Source: an uncultured Eubacteriales bacterium (lineage in GTDB: Bacteria; Bacillota; Clostridia; Oscillospirales; Oscillospiraceae). From it: 13,621 nucleotides of DNA. The stretch covers positions 1 to 13,621 of the forward strand of contig USIH01000044.1 in NCBI GenBank assembly GCA_900554705.1. Reading direction: 5' to 3'. Every line of letters begins with the position of its first letter. Position 1 is the stretch's first letter. A model generated the notes under the pieces. The model was not told the origin of the DNA. It made no database searches and saw only the letters and a list, made by a program, of their open reading frames with translations. This document shows, piece after piece, positions 1 through 11,999 of the stretch. A program made the position numbers and the translations under genes.

Positions 1-1107
1 ACTTCCATAGGAATTTTTCTTGGCGCGCACAAATTTTACGATATGCTCCGCGGTAATATTTTTTGGATAAATAATCGTGTCTAATCCTAAATTGCTGACC
101 ACATCATCATAAGCAATCCGGTTTACCTTGGTAATTTGCTTTCCGTTCATCTGACTTTTTGCAAAGAGGGAAAGAAGAATGTTTTCCTCGTCAATATTAG
201 TCAGGGCAACAAAGGACTCCGCATATTCGATTCCTTCCTCTAAAAGCACTCTGGTTTCCGAACCGTCGGCGTTAATGATGGTTGCTTTCGGTAGAAGCTG
301 ACAAAGTGCATCGCAGCGTTTTTCATCCTGCTCAATGATTTTTACATGAATTCCTGTTTGCAAAAGCTTTTTTGCAAGATAATAGCCGGTAGCGCCGCCG
401 CCGACAATGATGGTGTCCTTCACGCGGTTGGTTTTGATGCCGATTTTTTTAAAAAAGTATGCGGCATTCTGCGGTGCGGCAACAATACTGATTAAGTCGC
501 CGCTTTTTAAAACAAAATTACCGCCCGGAATAAAGGCGTCCTCTCCGCGTTCCACGCCACAGACTAAAACGTCACAGTTGAGCTTGACGCGGAGATCGGC
601 AATTGCCATCTTATCCAAAACAGATTCCTGCGGAATCCGGAATTTTAAAATTTCCACACGTCCTTTTGCAAAGGTGTCAATCTGAATCGCAGTCGGAAAG
701 CGAAGCACTCTTGCGATCTCATCGGCGGCTGTCTCCTCTGGATTAATAATCATAGCAAGTCCTAAATCGTCCTTTACCAGGTCGATTTCCCTGCTGTATT
801 CCGGTTTGCGTACCCGGGCAATTGTCTGGCAGTTTCCTGCTTTTTTTGCAATCAGACAGGTTAAGAGATTCAATTCGTCTGAACCGGTGACTGCAATCAG
901 AATATCTGCATTTTCAATTCCCGCCTCGGTGAGCGTTTCAAGGCTTGCACCGCTTCCCACAACTCCCATCACGTCGTACTGATTGATGGTGTCCTGCACC
1001 ACCTGGTAACGCGGATCAATGACGGTAATATTCTGACCGCCCTCATGGTTCAGCTGTTCTGCGAGCTTCTGCCCAACCTTGCCGCAGCCGGCAATAATAA
1101 TATTCAT
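1..1107 (-). CDS. trkA: Trk K+ transport system NAD-binding regulatory protein TrkA (3' end off window)
   Basis: This is the cytoplasmic regulatory subunit of a Trk/Ktr potassium uptake channel; it binds nucleotide through Rossmann (RCK_N) domains and gates the membrane subunit. I translated the minus strand from the ATG at 1107: 369 codons stay open to the left edge. The first Rossmann motif GCGKVG is at residues 7-12, followed by the typical stretch IAVTGSDELNLLTCLIAKKAGN (about 71-92). An RCK_C-like domain spans roughly 130-215, and a second Rossmann domain opens with IIVGGGATGYYLAKKLL at 233-249. Family members are usually about 450 residues, so about 80 C-terminal residues lie outside the window. 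The start is supported by an upstream AAAGGAA Shine-Dalgarno. The gene has its own strong promoter, so it is not dependent on the dnaD-like gene behind it. Protein style suggests Lachnospiraceae (inference). Confidence 0.93.
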   Translation of the reverse strand, partial: MNIIIAGCGKVGQKLAEQLNHEGGQNITVIDPRYQVVQDTINQYDVMGVVGSGASLETLTEAGIENADILIAVTGSDELNLLTCLIAKKAGNCQTIARVRKPEYSREIDLVKDDLGLAMIINPEETAADEIARVLRFPTAIQIDTFAKGRVEILKFRIPQESVLDKMAIADLRVKLNCDVLVCGVERGEDAFIPGGNFVLKSGDLISIVAAPQNAAYFFKKIGIKTNRVKDTIIVGGGATGYYLAKKLLQTGIHVKIIEQDEKRCDALCQLLPKATIINADGSETRVLLEEGIEYAESFVALTNIDEENILLSLFAKSQMNGKQITKVNRIAYDDVVSNLGLDTIIYPKNITAEHIVKFVRAKKNSYGS

Positions 1108-1145
1108 AGCTTGTTCCTTTCCCGTTTATATATAGAATTGAACTC

Positions 1146-1174
1146 ATTATAAGCTTTTTTTGGCGCTTTGTCAA
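1146..1174 (-). promoter_or_regulatory. Consensus sigma-A promoter of trkA
   Basis: On the minus strand TTGACA (1174-1169) and TATAAT (1151-1146) are separated by exactly 17 bp, a perfect match to the housekeeping consensus. It lies 38 bp upstream of the trkA ATG and just downstream of the DnaD-family gene's stop codon, so it directs trkA alone. Confidence 0.88.
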
Positions 1175-1191
1175 TAGAATTTGGAAAAATT

Positions 1192-2178
1192 TTAATCCTG
1201 GTTCAGCTTTTCACGGGCAAGGGAGGCGAGATCTTTATGATTATAGGAATCCTGGTAAACTGCAAAGGGTTCAGATTGATCCTGTGAGGCAGCTTTCTTG
1301 TTCCGGAACTTCTCATCATCTGCCTTTGCCTGCTCCGGTGTTTTGATTCCCTGCTGATACCAGCGCTCAATAATTTTATCAATATAAGGAAAGGACAGCT
1401 TTGCAGTCTGGATGATACACTGCTCATAAGCGAGCTTTACCATTTCCTCACTCATGCCGCAATGCTCATGCCATTTATTCAGAAACTGCTCCTCATTCTG
1501 GCTCAGAGCGCGGTCGGTAATGCCCATGATTTTCCGAAGCGAGTGAAGATAGGAGGTTTTCTGCTCCTCGTTCTGTAAATATTGTTCCACAGCGTCCATG
1601 CTGTTAATTCCTTTTTCGTGCCAGGAAATTGCAACCTTTTCAATATAGTTTATATTACGCTTGTCCTTAGAGACGCAGTACTCCAAAAGCATCAGTATGA
1701 CCTCGGGTGCAAATTTTAATCCGTCATAGAACCAATACAGCGTCTCCAGCTCGTTTGGAGAAAGCGGTTTTCCTAAAAGCTCCTGTGAAAGGGCAACTAA
1801 ATCGGCAAGCGCCGGGTTTTCGGAAACTGCCAGCGGAGCTTCGTTTGGGGCATATGCCGGCCGGTGATCCCCGTTTTGCGTCTGCGGCTTTGAAAAATCG
1901 GCCTTTACCTGGTTTTCGCCCTGACAAAAGGTGATGACGTCATTGCATTCGGAAATCGCACCCACACTATTCCAATGCGCAAATGCCTGCAGCACGTCGC
2001 TTTCTAAAATATTCAGAGCGTTTGCAATCTCTGCATTACTGACCGACTGACCGTGGCAGGCAAGATTTAAGGCATATAAATACACCTTCACAAATATCCC
2101 GTTTGCATCCTTCATTAAATGCTCCACAAAATAGGATGAAACTGGAATAAAATCACGATTAACTGTAAATTTTGGCAT
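1192..2178 (-). CDS. DnaD-domain protein (replication initiation / primosome family)
   Basis: This 328-residue protein belongs to the DnaD/DnaB_2 family, whose Bacillus members remodel DNA and help load the replicative helicase. Residues 1-90 look like the winged-helix N-terminal domain. A low-complexity linker follows (about 95-125). Then come two tandem DnaD C-terminal domains, each ending in the family motif: YIEKVAISWHEKGI at 178-191 and YIDKIIERWYQQGI at 265-278. Two copies are common in clostridial members; the Bacillus protein has one. A longer frame opens at 2259, but I chose ATG 2178 because GGAG sits 6 nt upstream and the product starts MPKFTVNRDFIPV like relatives; extra residues before it look like untranslated leader. 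It may be a chromosomal replication gene or a paralogue. Composition is AT-rich like trkA, so the two probably share a genome. Confidence 0.85.
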   Translation of the reverse strand: MPKFTVNRDFIPVSSYFVEHLMKDANGIFVKVYLYALNLACHGQSVSNAEIANALNILESDVLQAFAHWNSVGAISECNDVITFCQGENQVKADFSKPQTQNGDHRPAYAPNEAPLAVSENPALADLVALSQELLGKPLSPNELETLYWFYDGLKFAPEVILMLLEYCVSKDKRNINYIEKVAISWHEKGINSMDAVEQYLQNEEQKTSYLHSLRKIMGITDRALSQNEEQFLNKWHEHCGMSEEMVKLAYEQCIIQTAKLSFPYIDKIIERWYQQGIKTPEQAKADDEKFRNKKAASQDQSEPFAVYQDSYNHKDLASLAREKLNQD

Positions 2179-2227
2179 AGCAATCTCCATTCCTGTGTAA
2201 AAATCTAAAATTTTCCTCGAATATCTG

Positions 2228-2256
2228 TTGACAGACTGAAAAAGATGTGATATAAT
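2228..2256 (+). promoter_or_regulatory. Consensus sigma-A promoter of rpoB
   Basis: TTGACA (2228-2233), a 17-bp spacer and TATAAT (2251-2256) form a perfect housekeeping promoter pointing at rpoB. The predicted start near 2263 leaves an untranslated leader of about 150 nt before the preferred ATG. It faces the dnaD promoter at 2316-2344. Confidence 0.85.
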
Positions 2257-2315
2257 CAAATATTGTATAATGATAATAATATGGGCTTATTTTCGTCTGC
2301 TGTAGCAATAACAAC

Positions 2316-2344
2316 ATTATAGCACACCTTTCTGGAAAAATCAA
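2316..2344 (-). promoter_or_regulatory. Extended -10 promoter of the DnaD-family gene
   Basis: On the minus strand TTGATT (2344-2339) and TATAAT (2321-2316) are 17 bp apart, and TGC directly precedes the -10 as in extended -10 promoters. Transcription would start near 2309 and run left into the gene at 2178, giving a leader of about 130 nt. It lies to the right of the rpoB promoter, so the two face each other and their first about 45 nt are antisense. Confidence 0.75.
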
Positions 2345-2398
2345 GAGCAGATTTCCAAAAGAAAATGAGAAGCGTATTTATTAGGTACAAATATGAAT

Positions 2399-2404
2399 GA
2401 GGTG
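2399..2404 (+). promoter_or_regulatory. Shine-Dalgarno site deciding the rpoB start
   Basis: GAGGTG, complementary to the 16S rRNA tail, lies 9 nt before ATG 2414. It falls inside the reading frame if the upstream ATG at 2393 is used, and 2393 itself has only a weak TTAGG upstream. This favours 2414 (or the adjacent ATG 2417). Confidence 0.6.
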
Positions 2405-2413
2405 ATTGATTTA

Positions 2414-7271
<4,858 letters not shown>

Positions 7272-7282
<11 letters not shown>

Positions 7283-8294
7283 GGCGTCCACCTCCCGTCA
7301 GAAGCAGATACAGGAAGATCGGCGCGCCGACAAAGGCCGTCAGGATGCCCAGCGGCAGCTCGCCGGTGTAGGCAAGGCGCGCAATGTCGTCCACGACGAC
7401 GAGAAACGCCGCGCCGAACAGCGCCGCAGCGGGCAGCAGCCGCCGATAGTCGTAGCCGAAGAGCATTCGGCAGAAGTGCGGAATGACCAGACCGATCCAG
7501 CCGATCATGCCGGAGACGGCCACGGAGGCGGCGGTCAGGAGCGTCGCGCAGACGATCACCGCCAGACGCAGCAGGCGGGTGTTGACGCCCATGGAGCGCG
7601 CCTCCTCGTCGCCGAGCGTCAGCAGGTTCATGCGCCAGCTCAAAACGAGCAGCGGCACAAGCCCCAGAGCGACGGGAAGGACGAGGAAGAGCACGTCGCG
7701 CGGCTTGATCGACGACAGGCTACCCATGAGCCAGTAGGTGATGGCGGGAAGCTGCTGCTGCGTGTCGGCGACGAGCTTCACGTAAGAGGTCGCGGCGGAG
7801 AACAGGGAGGAGATCATCATGCCCGCCAGAATGAGCGCGACGGTCTGGTTCGTGCGGCTCAGGCAGCTGACCAGATAGGCCGCCGCCACGGCCAGCAGGC
7901 CGAAGCAGAAGGCCGTCAGCGAAATGCCGAAATAGCCCGCGCCGAGCAGGATGGCCAGCGCCGCGCCGAAGCCCGCGCCGGTCGATGCGCCCAGGATGTC
8001 CGGCGAGACCATGGGGTTGCGGAACATCCCCTGATAGGAAACGCCCGCGACCGCGAGCGCCGCGCCGACGAGCGCCGCCGCCGCGATGCGCGGCAGGCGG
8101 ATCTGAAAGACGACGGTCTGCGCCCCGTCGCGCCAGTTCGGCTCCACGCGGACAAAGCGGGACAGGAGCAGCCGCAGCAGCTCTCTCGGCGTAACGGAAA
8201 AGCGCCCGAGCATCCCCGAAAGGAACAGCACAAGCAGAAACACGACGGTCAGCGCGGCAAAGCGGCGGCGATAGAGGTGTGATCGTTTCATCAT
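7272..8294 (-). CDS. FecCD-family ABC transporter permease
   Basis: This is the polytopic inner subunit that moves iron-siderophore, haem, cobalamin or a related metal chelate through the membrane. The 340 residues show about ten hydrophobic spans and the family landmarks. These are RLPRIAAAALVGAALAVAGVSYQGMFRNPMVSPDILG (about 67-102), GWIGLVIPHFCRMLFGYDYR (265-284) and the C-terminal DDIARLAYTGELPLGILTAFVGAPIFLYLLL (302-332). A single permease gene fits the BtuC/FhuB-half type that works as a homodimer. Its ATG (8294) overlaps the DUF2149 stop as ATGA; ATG 8291 is an alternative. The ligand cannot be read from the sequence. Composition matches the rest of segment C. Confidence 0.93.
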
Positions 8295-8620
8295 TTCCCG
8301 TTTTCTATGATGTAGTACTTGCCCGTGGCGGCATCGTAGTAGACCTCGCCGAGCTTTTCCATGCCGTCCGCCGCATCCTGCGGCTCGGAGGTGACGATGT
8401 CCAGCTCTTCGGGCGTGAAGGTGACGGCCTGATCGCGGTCGATCCTGCTCTGCCCGTCCGTCGGCTCGGCCTTGCCGCCCGCGGAAAGGTCAACGTTCCA
8501 GTGGACGATCAGGGCGAGCATCATGCCCACGGCAAGCACGAGCATGGCGTCGGAAAGGTTGGACAGGTAGTTCATCGGATCGACGCTCTCCTCGGAGAAG
8601 CGGTGCTTTCTTCTTCTCAT
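8291..8620 (-). CDS. DUF2149 family protein, ExbD-like single-span partner
   Basis: The 109-residue product has a charged N-terminus, one membrane span (about 22-42, NLSDAMLVLAVGMMLALIV) and a polar C-terminal part ending LGEVYYDAATGKYYIIENGK. This layout and the closing LGxVYxxxxGxxxxI pattern fit DUF2149, a family usually encoded beside MotA/TolQ/ExbB-type channels. Asp24 at the mouth of the span sits in a DxMLVL context like the proton-accepting Asp25 of ExbD (resemblance by eye). I infer that it is the ion-pathway partner of the channel protein encoded just upstream, whose stop it overlaps as ATGA. Start ATG 8620 was chosen for that overlap; a longer open frame extends to 8887 but runs through the channel gene. 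Confidence 0.8.
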   Translation of the reverse strand: MRRRKHRFSEESVDPMNYLSNLSDAMLVLAVGMMLALIVHWNVDLSAGGKAEPTDGQSRIDRDQAVTFTPEELDIVTSEPQDAADGMEKLGEVYYDAATGKYYIIENGK

Positions 8621-9240
8621 CGTTTCGTTTCCCTTTCGCATACGCAGTCGCTCAGCGTCTCCAGATCGGCCATGTAGCCGTTGTACCAGCGCTTGCGCAG
8701 CGTGGTCACGACCAGACACACCGCCGCGGCGCACAGACCGGCGATGGTGGTGTCGAAGGCGGTCAGGAGGGAGACCGAGAGGGTGTGCGTGTCGCCCTGT
8801 CCCAGCGCGATGATGCCGGGGCCGAGCGGGATCAGCGTGCCCAGCAGGCCGAACATCGGCGCGAGCTTGCTGACCAGCTCCGTGCACTTGAGGATGCGGT
8901 CATAGTGGCTCTGCTCATGCTCGAGCAGGTTCTCGGCAAGGCTTCTGCGCAGCTCGTCCGTAAATTCGGGATGGCGCGTCAGCTCGATGAGCATCGCCTT
9001 CTGCCGCCGGTTGAGCAGGCTTTCGCGGATCGTCGCCTCCGGATCGGTCTGCGGCGCGCGCAGCCGGTCGAGCAGCGGGGGAAGCGCCTGCTTCATATGC
9101 CGCCGCTCCGTGAAATACTCGCACAGGAGCCAGCCGACGGAAAACGCGGCAAAGGCCAGCACAAGGACAAGGAAGATCACGTCGGGGAGCTCCATCGCGC
9201 GCGCGACGGCGCGCAGAACGTCATGAAACACGGAAGTCAT
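8617..9240 (-). CDS. MotA/TolQ/ExbB-type proton channel family protein
   Basis: The 207-residue membrane protein follows the ExbB/TolQ plan: one N-terminal span (about 20-40), a large cytoplasmic loop rich in charged residues (45-120), and two further spans (about 127-147 and 163-183). The diagnostic stretch KLAPMFGLLGTLIPLGPGII (125-144), followed by SVSLLTAFDTTIAGLCAA (155-172), corresponds to the ExbB GLLGTV and LTTAxGL motifs. Such proteins couple ion flow to mechanical work by an ExbD/TolR partner; here the partner is probably the DUF2149 protein encoded next. In diderm bacteria they power TonB-dependent outer-membrane uptake, so its place in a probable monoderm's transporter operon is notable. 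ATGA overlaps occur at both ends. Confidence 0.87.
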   Translation of the reverse strand: MTSVFHDVLRAVARAMELPDVIFLVLVLAFAAFSVGWLLCEYFTERRHMKQALPPLLDRLRAPQTDPEATIRESLLNRRQKAMLIELTRHPEFTDELRRSLAENLLEHEQSHYDRILKCTELVSKLAPMFGLLGTLIPLGPGIIALGQGDTHTLSVSLLTAFDTTIAGLCAAAVCLVVTTLRKRWYNGYMADLETLSDCVCERETKR

Positions 9241-10676
9241 TTCTCTTTCCTCCCATTGGAATAGTAGCGCAGCGCGCTCAGCGCGCCAAGAACGGCCAGC
9301 GCGAGCGCTCCCGCGCCGGTCAGAAGCAGCAGGCGGCCGTCATCCTCCTGCGGCACGGTAAGCCGGGTCACGGGGTGCGACACGGCCGCCGCGCTGCCGT
9401 CGCCGCCGGTCTGCGCGTCGTCCTGCCTGCCGCCGGCAAGCTGCGCGGCCAGCGCGTCGCTCAGGGCATACATACGAACCGGCTCCTCGGTCGGCTCCGT
9501 CGGTTCGGTCGGCTCCGGCGGCTCCGGCGGCTCCGGCCTGCCGTTCTGCGTCGGGCCGCTCGGCCCCACGGGGGCTTCGGTCGGCTCGGTGGGCGACGGT
9601 TCGCCGCCGTTCGTGCCGCTGCCGGTGTCGCCCGTCGGCTGCGCGGTCGGCGGCTCCGTCGGCTCCGTCGGTTCGGTGGGCGCGGGATCATGCGTGCGCA
9701 CCTCCGTGCGCTCCGCCATCGCCGCGCCGCCGAAGAGGAACGACAGCTCCGCGCTGCCCTCGGTGTGCACCGTGTAGGTGAGCGTCACCGTGGCAAGGTC
9801 GGAAAACTCCGCATCCGGCGTCACCGTAATGCCCGTGATCTCCAAAACGGAGCTGTCCGACGAGGAAATGTTCAAAAACTGCGCCAGCGCGTCGCGCAGC
9901 GCCTGCTGCCCCACGGAGACGCGGAAGGCGACGCTGTGCGAGCCGATCTCGCCGTCAAACTCCGGCAGCTCGTCGCACACCTTCGGCGCGCCTTGCAGCG
10001 TGATGTAGAGCGTGTGCGTATATTTCGCGCTCTGGTTCGTGCGGCACTCCATCGGATAGGACTGCCCGAAGAGCAGGCGGAAGCGGTTGCCCGTGCCGAG
10101 CGAGGCGTAGTTCGGCGCGGTGTGCTCCGTGCCGATCTCATAGCTCACCCAGCTGTCCTCCAAGGCCAGCATCGGCTGCACCGTCCGGCAGTCGCCCCAC
10201 GCTTCGTCCGCGTTATACTCGACAAAATTGCCCGCCTCGTCATATACGGGGCGGATGTGCGCGGCAAGGTCATTAAAATAGTAGCGCTCCGTGTAAAACA
10301 GATCGGCGGCGGTGAAGGAGGTGAAAAAGCCCACGTCCTGATCCTGCGTGTAGAAGGCGATGCTCTGCACGTCGCCGCTGTAAACACCGGCGTAGTCGAG
10401 CAGATCGGTCAGGTAAAAGCCATAGGCCGAGTCGATCACCGTGCGGTAGTCGCCGTCCGTCCCGCTGCGGAAGAAGGAATAGGCGTTTTGATAGAGGGGC
10501 AGGGCGTTATAAAGCTCGCTCCAGTGGTAGGAGCCGACCTGCACATACCGCTCCGTTTCCATGCCGAAGTAGCCGACCTTGACGGTCAGCGTATCCGTCA
10601 CGGTGCCGGCCGCACGGGCGCGCGGCGGTATCAGGCACAAAAGCAGCAGCAGGCACAGCGCGAGGAACCGTTTCAT
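9237..10676 (-). CDS. Secreted, membrane-anchored surface protein with Thr-Glu-Pro stalk
   Basis: I do not recognise a named family with certainty. The 479 residues show a signal peptide (MKRFLALCLLLLLCLIPPRARA, cleavage near 22-23), an extracellular region rich in Tyr and Phe (about 25-325), and a Pro/Thr/Glu/Gly-rich stalk (331-400, repeated TEP and PEP). A single transmembrane span (about 448-469) and a short basic tail (RYYSNGRKEK) end it. The part around 85-230 (SAYGFYLTDLLDYAG, then FRLLFGQSYPMECRTN) weakly resembles sulfite-oxidase/YedY-like molybdopterin-binding folds; this is a hint only. AAAGGAG lies 7 nt before ATG 10676. It sits between the binding protein (13 nt upstream) and the ExbB-like gene (ATGA overlap), so it may be the cell-surface receptor or force-receiving partner of the system. 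Confidence 0.8.
   Translation of the reverse strand: MKRFLALCLLLLLCLIPPRARAAGTVTDTLTVKVGYFGMETERYVQVGSYHWSELYNALPLYQNAYSFFRSGTDGDYRTVIDSAYGFYLTDLLDYAGVYSGDVQSIAFYTQDQDVGFFTSFTAADLFYTERYYFNDLAAHIRPVYDEAGNFVEYNADEAWGDCRTVQPMLALEDSWVSYEIGTEHTAPNYASLGTGNRFRLLFGQSYPMECRTNQSAKYTHTLYITLQGAPKVCDELPEFDGEIGSHSVAFRVSVGQQALRDALAQFLNISSSDSSVLEITGITVTPDAEFSDLATVTLTYTVHTEGSAELSFLFGGAAMAERTEVRTHDPAPTEPTEPTEPPTAQPTGDTGSGTNGGEPSPTEPTEAPVGPSGPTQNGRPEPPEPPEPTEPTEPTEEPVRMYALSDALAAQLAGGRQDDAQTGGDGSAAAVSHPVTRLTVPQEDDGRLLLLTGAGALALAVLGALSALRYYSNGRKEK
9474..9687 (-). repeat. Low-complexity Thr-Glu-Pro/Pro-Glu-Pro coding repeat
   Basis: Irregular iterations of a 9-nt unit (minus strand, ACCGAGCCG and variants) encode the stalk of the surface protein. 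They occur in two blocks separated by a Gly/Ser-rich spacer. Such blocks expand and contract by slippage, so the unit number may vary between strains and is prone to assembly collapse. Confidence 0.75.
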
Positions 10677-10689
10677 ATCGCAGCTCCTT

Positions 10690-11763
10690 TCAGGACTTCA
10701 GGGTCGAGCGCGAGAGCATCTCCCGCGCCTCTTCTTCCGAGAGCGAATAGTGCCAGAACAGCGCATAGAAGCGCTGCGCCTGCTGCACCATGTCGTAGTC
10801 AAACAGCTCCGGGTACAGGAGGTTTCCCAGCCAGTAGATGCCCAGCACGCGGTTGACCGACGGCGGCGAGGACATCCAGTCGTAGGGAAGGTTCGGGATC
10901 TCGTAATACGCGCCGTTCTTCACGGCGGTCAGCTCCGACCATTCGCTTCGGGCAAGCGTGTCGTAGGGACCGCCCGCCGACAGGAGGATCACGTCGGGGT
11001 CGCAGAGATAGACCTGCTCCAAATTGACCGTGGTGCCGCCGTTGCGGTTGCTGATCTCGTCGCTTTGGATCGCGTTGACCGCGCCGACGACGGCAAGGAT
11101 GTCGGCCTGCACGGAGCCTTCGGCATTGCAGGCAAGGCCGGTCGAGCCGGTGCCGAACAGGACGCGCTTGCGCTCGGCAAGCGGGATGCGCGCGACGTTC
11201 CGCTCCGCCATGCGCAGCGTCTCCTCAATATAAGAGGCCAATTCCTCCGCCTGCTCCTCGCGCCCCAGCAGGACGCCGAGCTTGCGGTAGGCCTCGGGCA
11301 TTTTTTCCAGCGTCGCCTCGATGAAGACCGTCGGGATGCCCGTCTGCTTCTGAATGCCGCGCATATCGTCCGCGATGCTCTCCTTGGCGTCGCCGAGGTC
11401 GATGATGATCTGCGGGCGGGCGGCGATGAGCGATTCCATGTTCAGGTTCGCCTTGCTGCCGTAGAACTGCCCGAAGGTGGGAAGCGTCCACATCTGCTCC
11501 GGAAAATACGGCATCTGCGCCGTGCTGGGGCTGCTGGCAAGCCCCACAAGAAGCTCCGGCGCGAGCGTCATGAGGATCATCTGCGCCGTGGAGCCGCTGG
11601 CCGCCACGCGCGTGATCTCCGCCGGAACGGTCACGTCGCGCCCGCAGTCGTCGGAGAACACCGTCGTGTCCGCACCCTTCAGCGGGTCGTAGGACGGCGC
11701 GGCGCGGCAGGCGCACAGGAGGAGCAGCGCAAGGCTGAGCAGCAGGGCGAGCGTTCGTTTCAT
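10690..11763 (-). CDS. ABC transporter substrate-binding lipoprotein (FecB/BtuF type)
   Basis: This is the extracellular solute-binding component that hands a metal chelate or cofactor to the FecCD permease encoded in the same operon. A lipoprotein signal ends LLLLCAC with the lipidated cysteine probably at residue 19. The Peripla_BP_2 fold is recognisable from VTVPAEITRVAASGSTAQMILMTLAPELLVGLAS (44-77), ESLIAARPQIIIDLG (110-124) and the C-terminal lobe helix region MSSPPSVNRVLGIYWLGNLLYPELF (297-321). Length 357 is normal. GGAGG lies 6 nt before ATG 11763, just downstream of an intrinsic terminator in the leader, so expression is probably set by transcription attenuation. The ligand (iron siderophore, haem, cobalamin or other) cannot be assigned; the leader does not match the cobalamin riboswitch I know. 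Confidence 0.93.
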   Translation of the reverse strand: MKRTLALLLSLALLLLCACRAAPSYDPLKGADTTVFSDDCGRDVTVPAEITRVAASGSTAQMILMTLAPELLVGLASSPSTAQMPYFPEQMWTLPTFGQFYGSKANLNMESLIAARPQIIIDLGDAKESIADDMRGIQKQTGIPTVFIEATLEKMPEAYRKLGVLLGREEQAEELASYIEETLRMAERNVARIPLAERKRVLFGTGSTGLACNAEGSVQADILAVVGAVNAIQSDEISNRNGGTTVNLEQVYLCDPDVILLSAGGPYDTLARSEWSELTAVKNGAYYEIPNLPYDWMSSPPSVNRVLGIYWLGNLLYPELFDYDMVQQAQRFYALFWHYSLSEEEAREMLSRSTLKS

Positions 11764-11953
11764 GGAATGCCTCCGTTCAAAAAAAGCACGGATAACCAGA
11801 GGTTATCCGTGAGCATACTTCCACCATAGTAAAATCACAGACTTCCTTCTCAAAACACGGAAGGCCGCACTGTTTCCGGCGCGACCCTTTGTACCGACGG
11901 TACCGGATGCCGACCCTTGGCGGACCGCTTTAGGTTCGGCATCTCCGGAAATC
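11764..11953 (-). ncRNA. Structured leader RNA, candidate riboswitch of unidentified class
   Basis: Between the predicted start (about 11953) and the binding-protein ribosome site lies a foldable leader. P1: 11951-11945 (TTTCCGG) pairs with 11879-11873 (CCGGAAA). Inside it are P2, 11943-11936 with 11913-11906 (GATGCCGA/TCGGCATC), and P3, 11903-11899 with 11895-11891 (GTACC/GGTAC), giving a three-way junction with purine-rich joiners such as AAAGGG. Downstream a hairpin CTTCC/GGAAG (11863-11859 with 11846-11842) competes with a possible antiterminator (TCCGTG 11861-11856 pairing CACGGA 11811-11806), which in turn excludes the terminator. I could not match it to TPP, FMN, cobalamin, SAM, Moco, fluoride or c-di-GMP consensus features from memory. 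The folding was done by eye. Confidence 0.6.
11779..11811 (-). terminator. Intrinsic terminator in the leader (attenuator)
   Basis: On the minus strand an 11-bp perfect stem (CACGGATAACC with GGTTATCCGTG, loop TCT) is followed by C and a run of seven T. It ends 5 nt before the GGAGG ribosome site of the binding-protein gene, so it terminates transcripts before the operon unless an alternative structure forms. Confidence 0.9.
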
Positions 11954-11959
11954 AATTCT

Positions 11960-11988
11960 ATGATACAATGCGCCCTACGAAAAAGCAA
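11960..11988 (-). promoter_or_regulatory. Probable promoter of the uptake operon
   Basis: On the minus strand TTGCTT (11988-11983), a 17-bp spacer and TATCAT (11965-11960) give a reasonable sigma-A promoter (-10 matches 5 of 6). The predicted start lies just before the leader's P1 stem. It is back to back with the promoter at 12000-12028. Confidence 0.6.
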
Positions 11989-11999
11989 GCGATTTTTTC

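Noticed and set aside
407..685. 92-residue plus-strand frame within trkA
   Set aside because: It lies entirely antisense to a well-conserved trkA frame and has no family features.
7476..8282. 268-residue open frame antisense to the FecCD permease
   Set aside because: Composition is Arg/Gln/Asp-rich nonsense typical of a shadow frame, while the opposite strand encodes clear permease motifs.
9474..9687. Regular short repeats considered as a CRISPR array
   Set aside because: Units are 9 nt, in frame, contiguous and encode Thr-Glu-Pro; there are no unique spacers.
9375..10856. 493-residue open frame antisense to the surface and binding-protein genes
   Set aside because: Arg-rich low-complexity product spanning two real genes and their intergenic gap; no ribosome site.
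11881..11925. Plus-strand string resembling part of a TPP riboswitch (ACCCTTTG...GGATGCC)
   Set aside because: The CTGAGA half of the thi box is absent, order and stems do not fit, and the minus-strand fold with terminator explains the region better.
11936..11953. Fluoride-riboswitch-like GGAGATG at the start of the leader
   Set aside because: The rest of the fluoride consensus (AACCGC and the GCTGATGACGCC part) is missing and the GATGCC bases are committed to stem P2.
11764..11953. Cobalamin riboswitch, considered because BtuCDF-like transporters often carry one
   Set aside because: I find no B12 box (AGCCAGGAGACCTGCC type) and no GCCACTG element.
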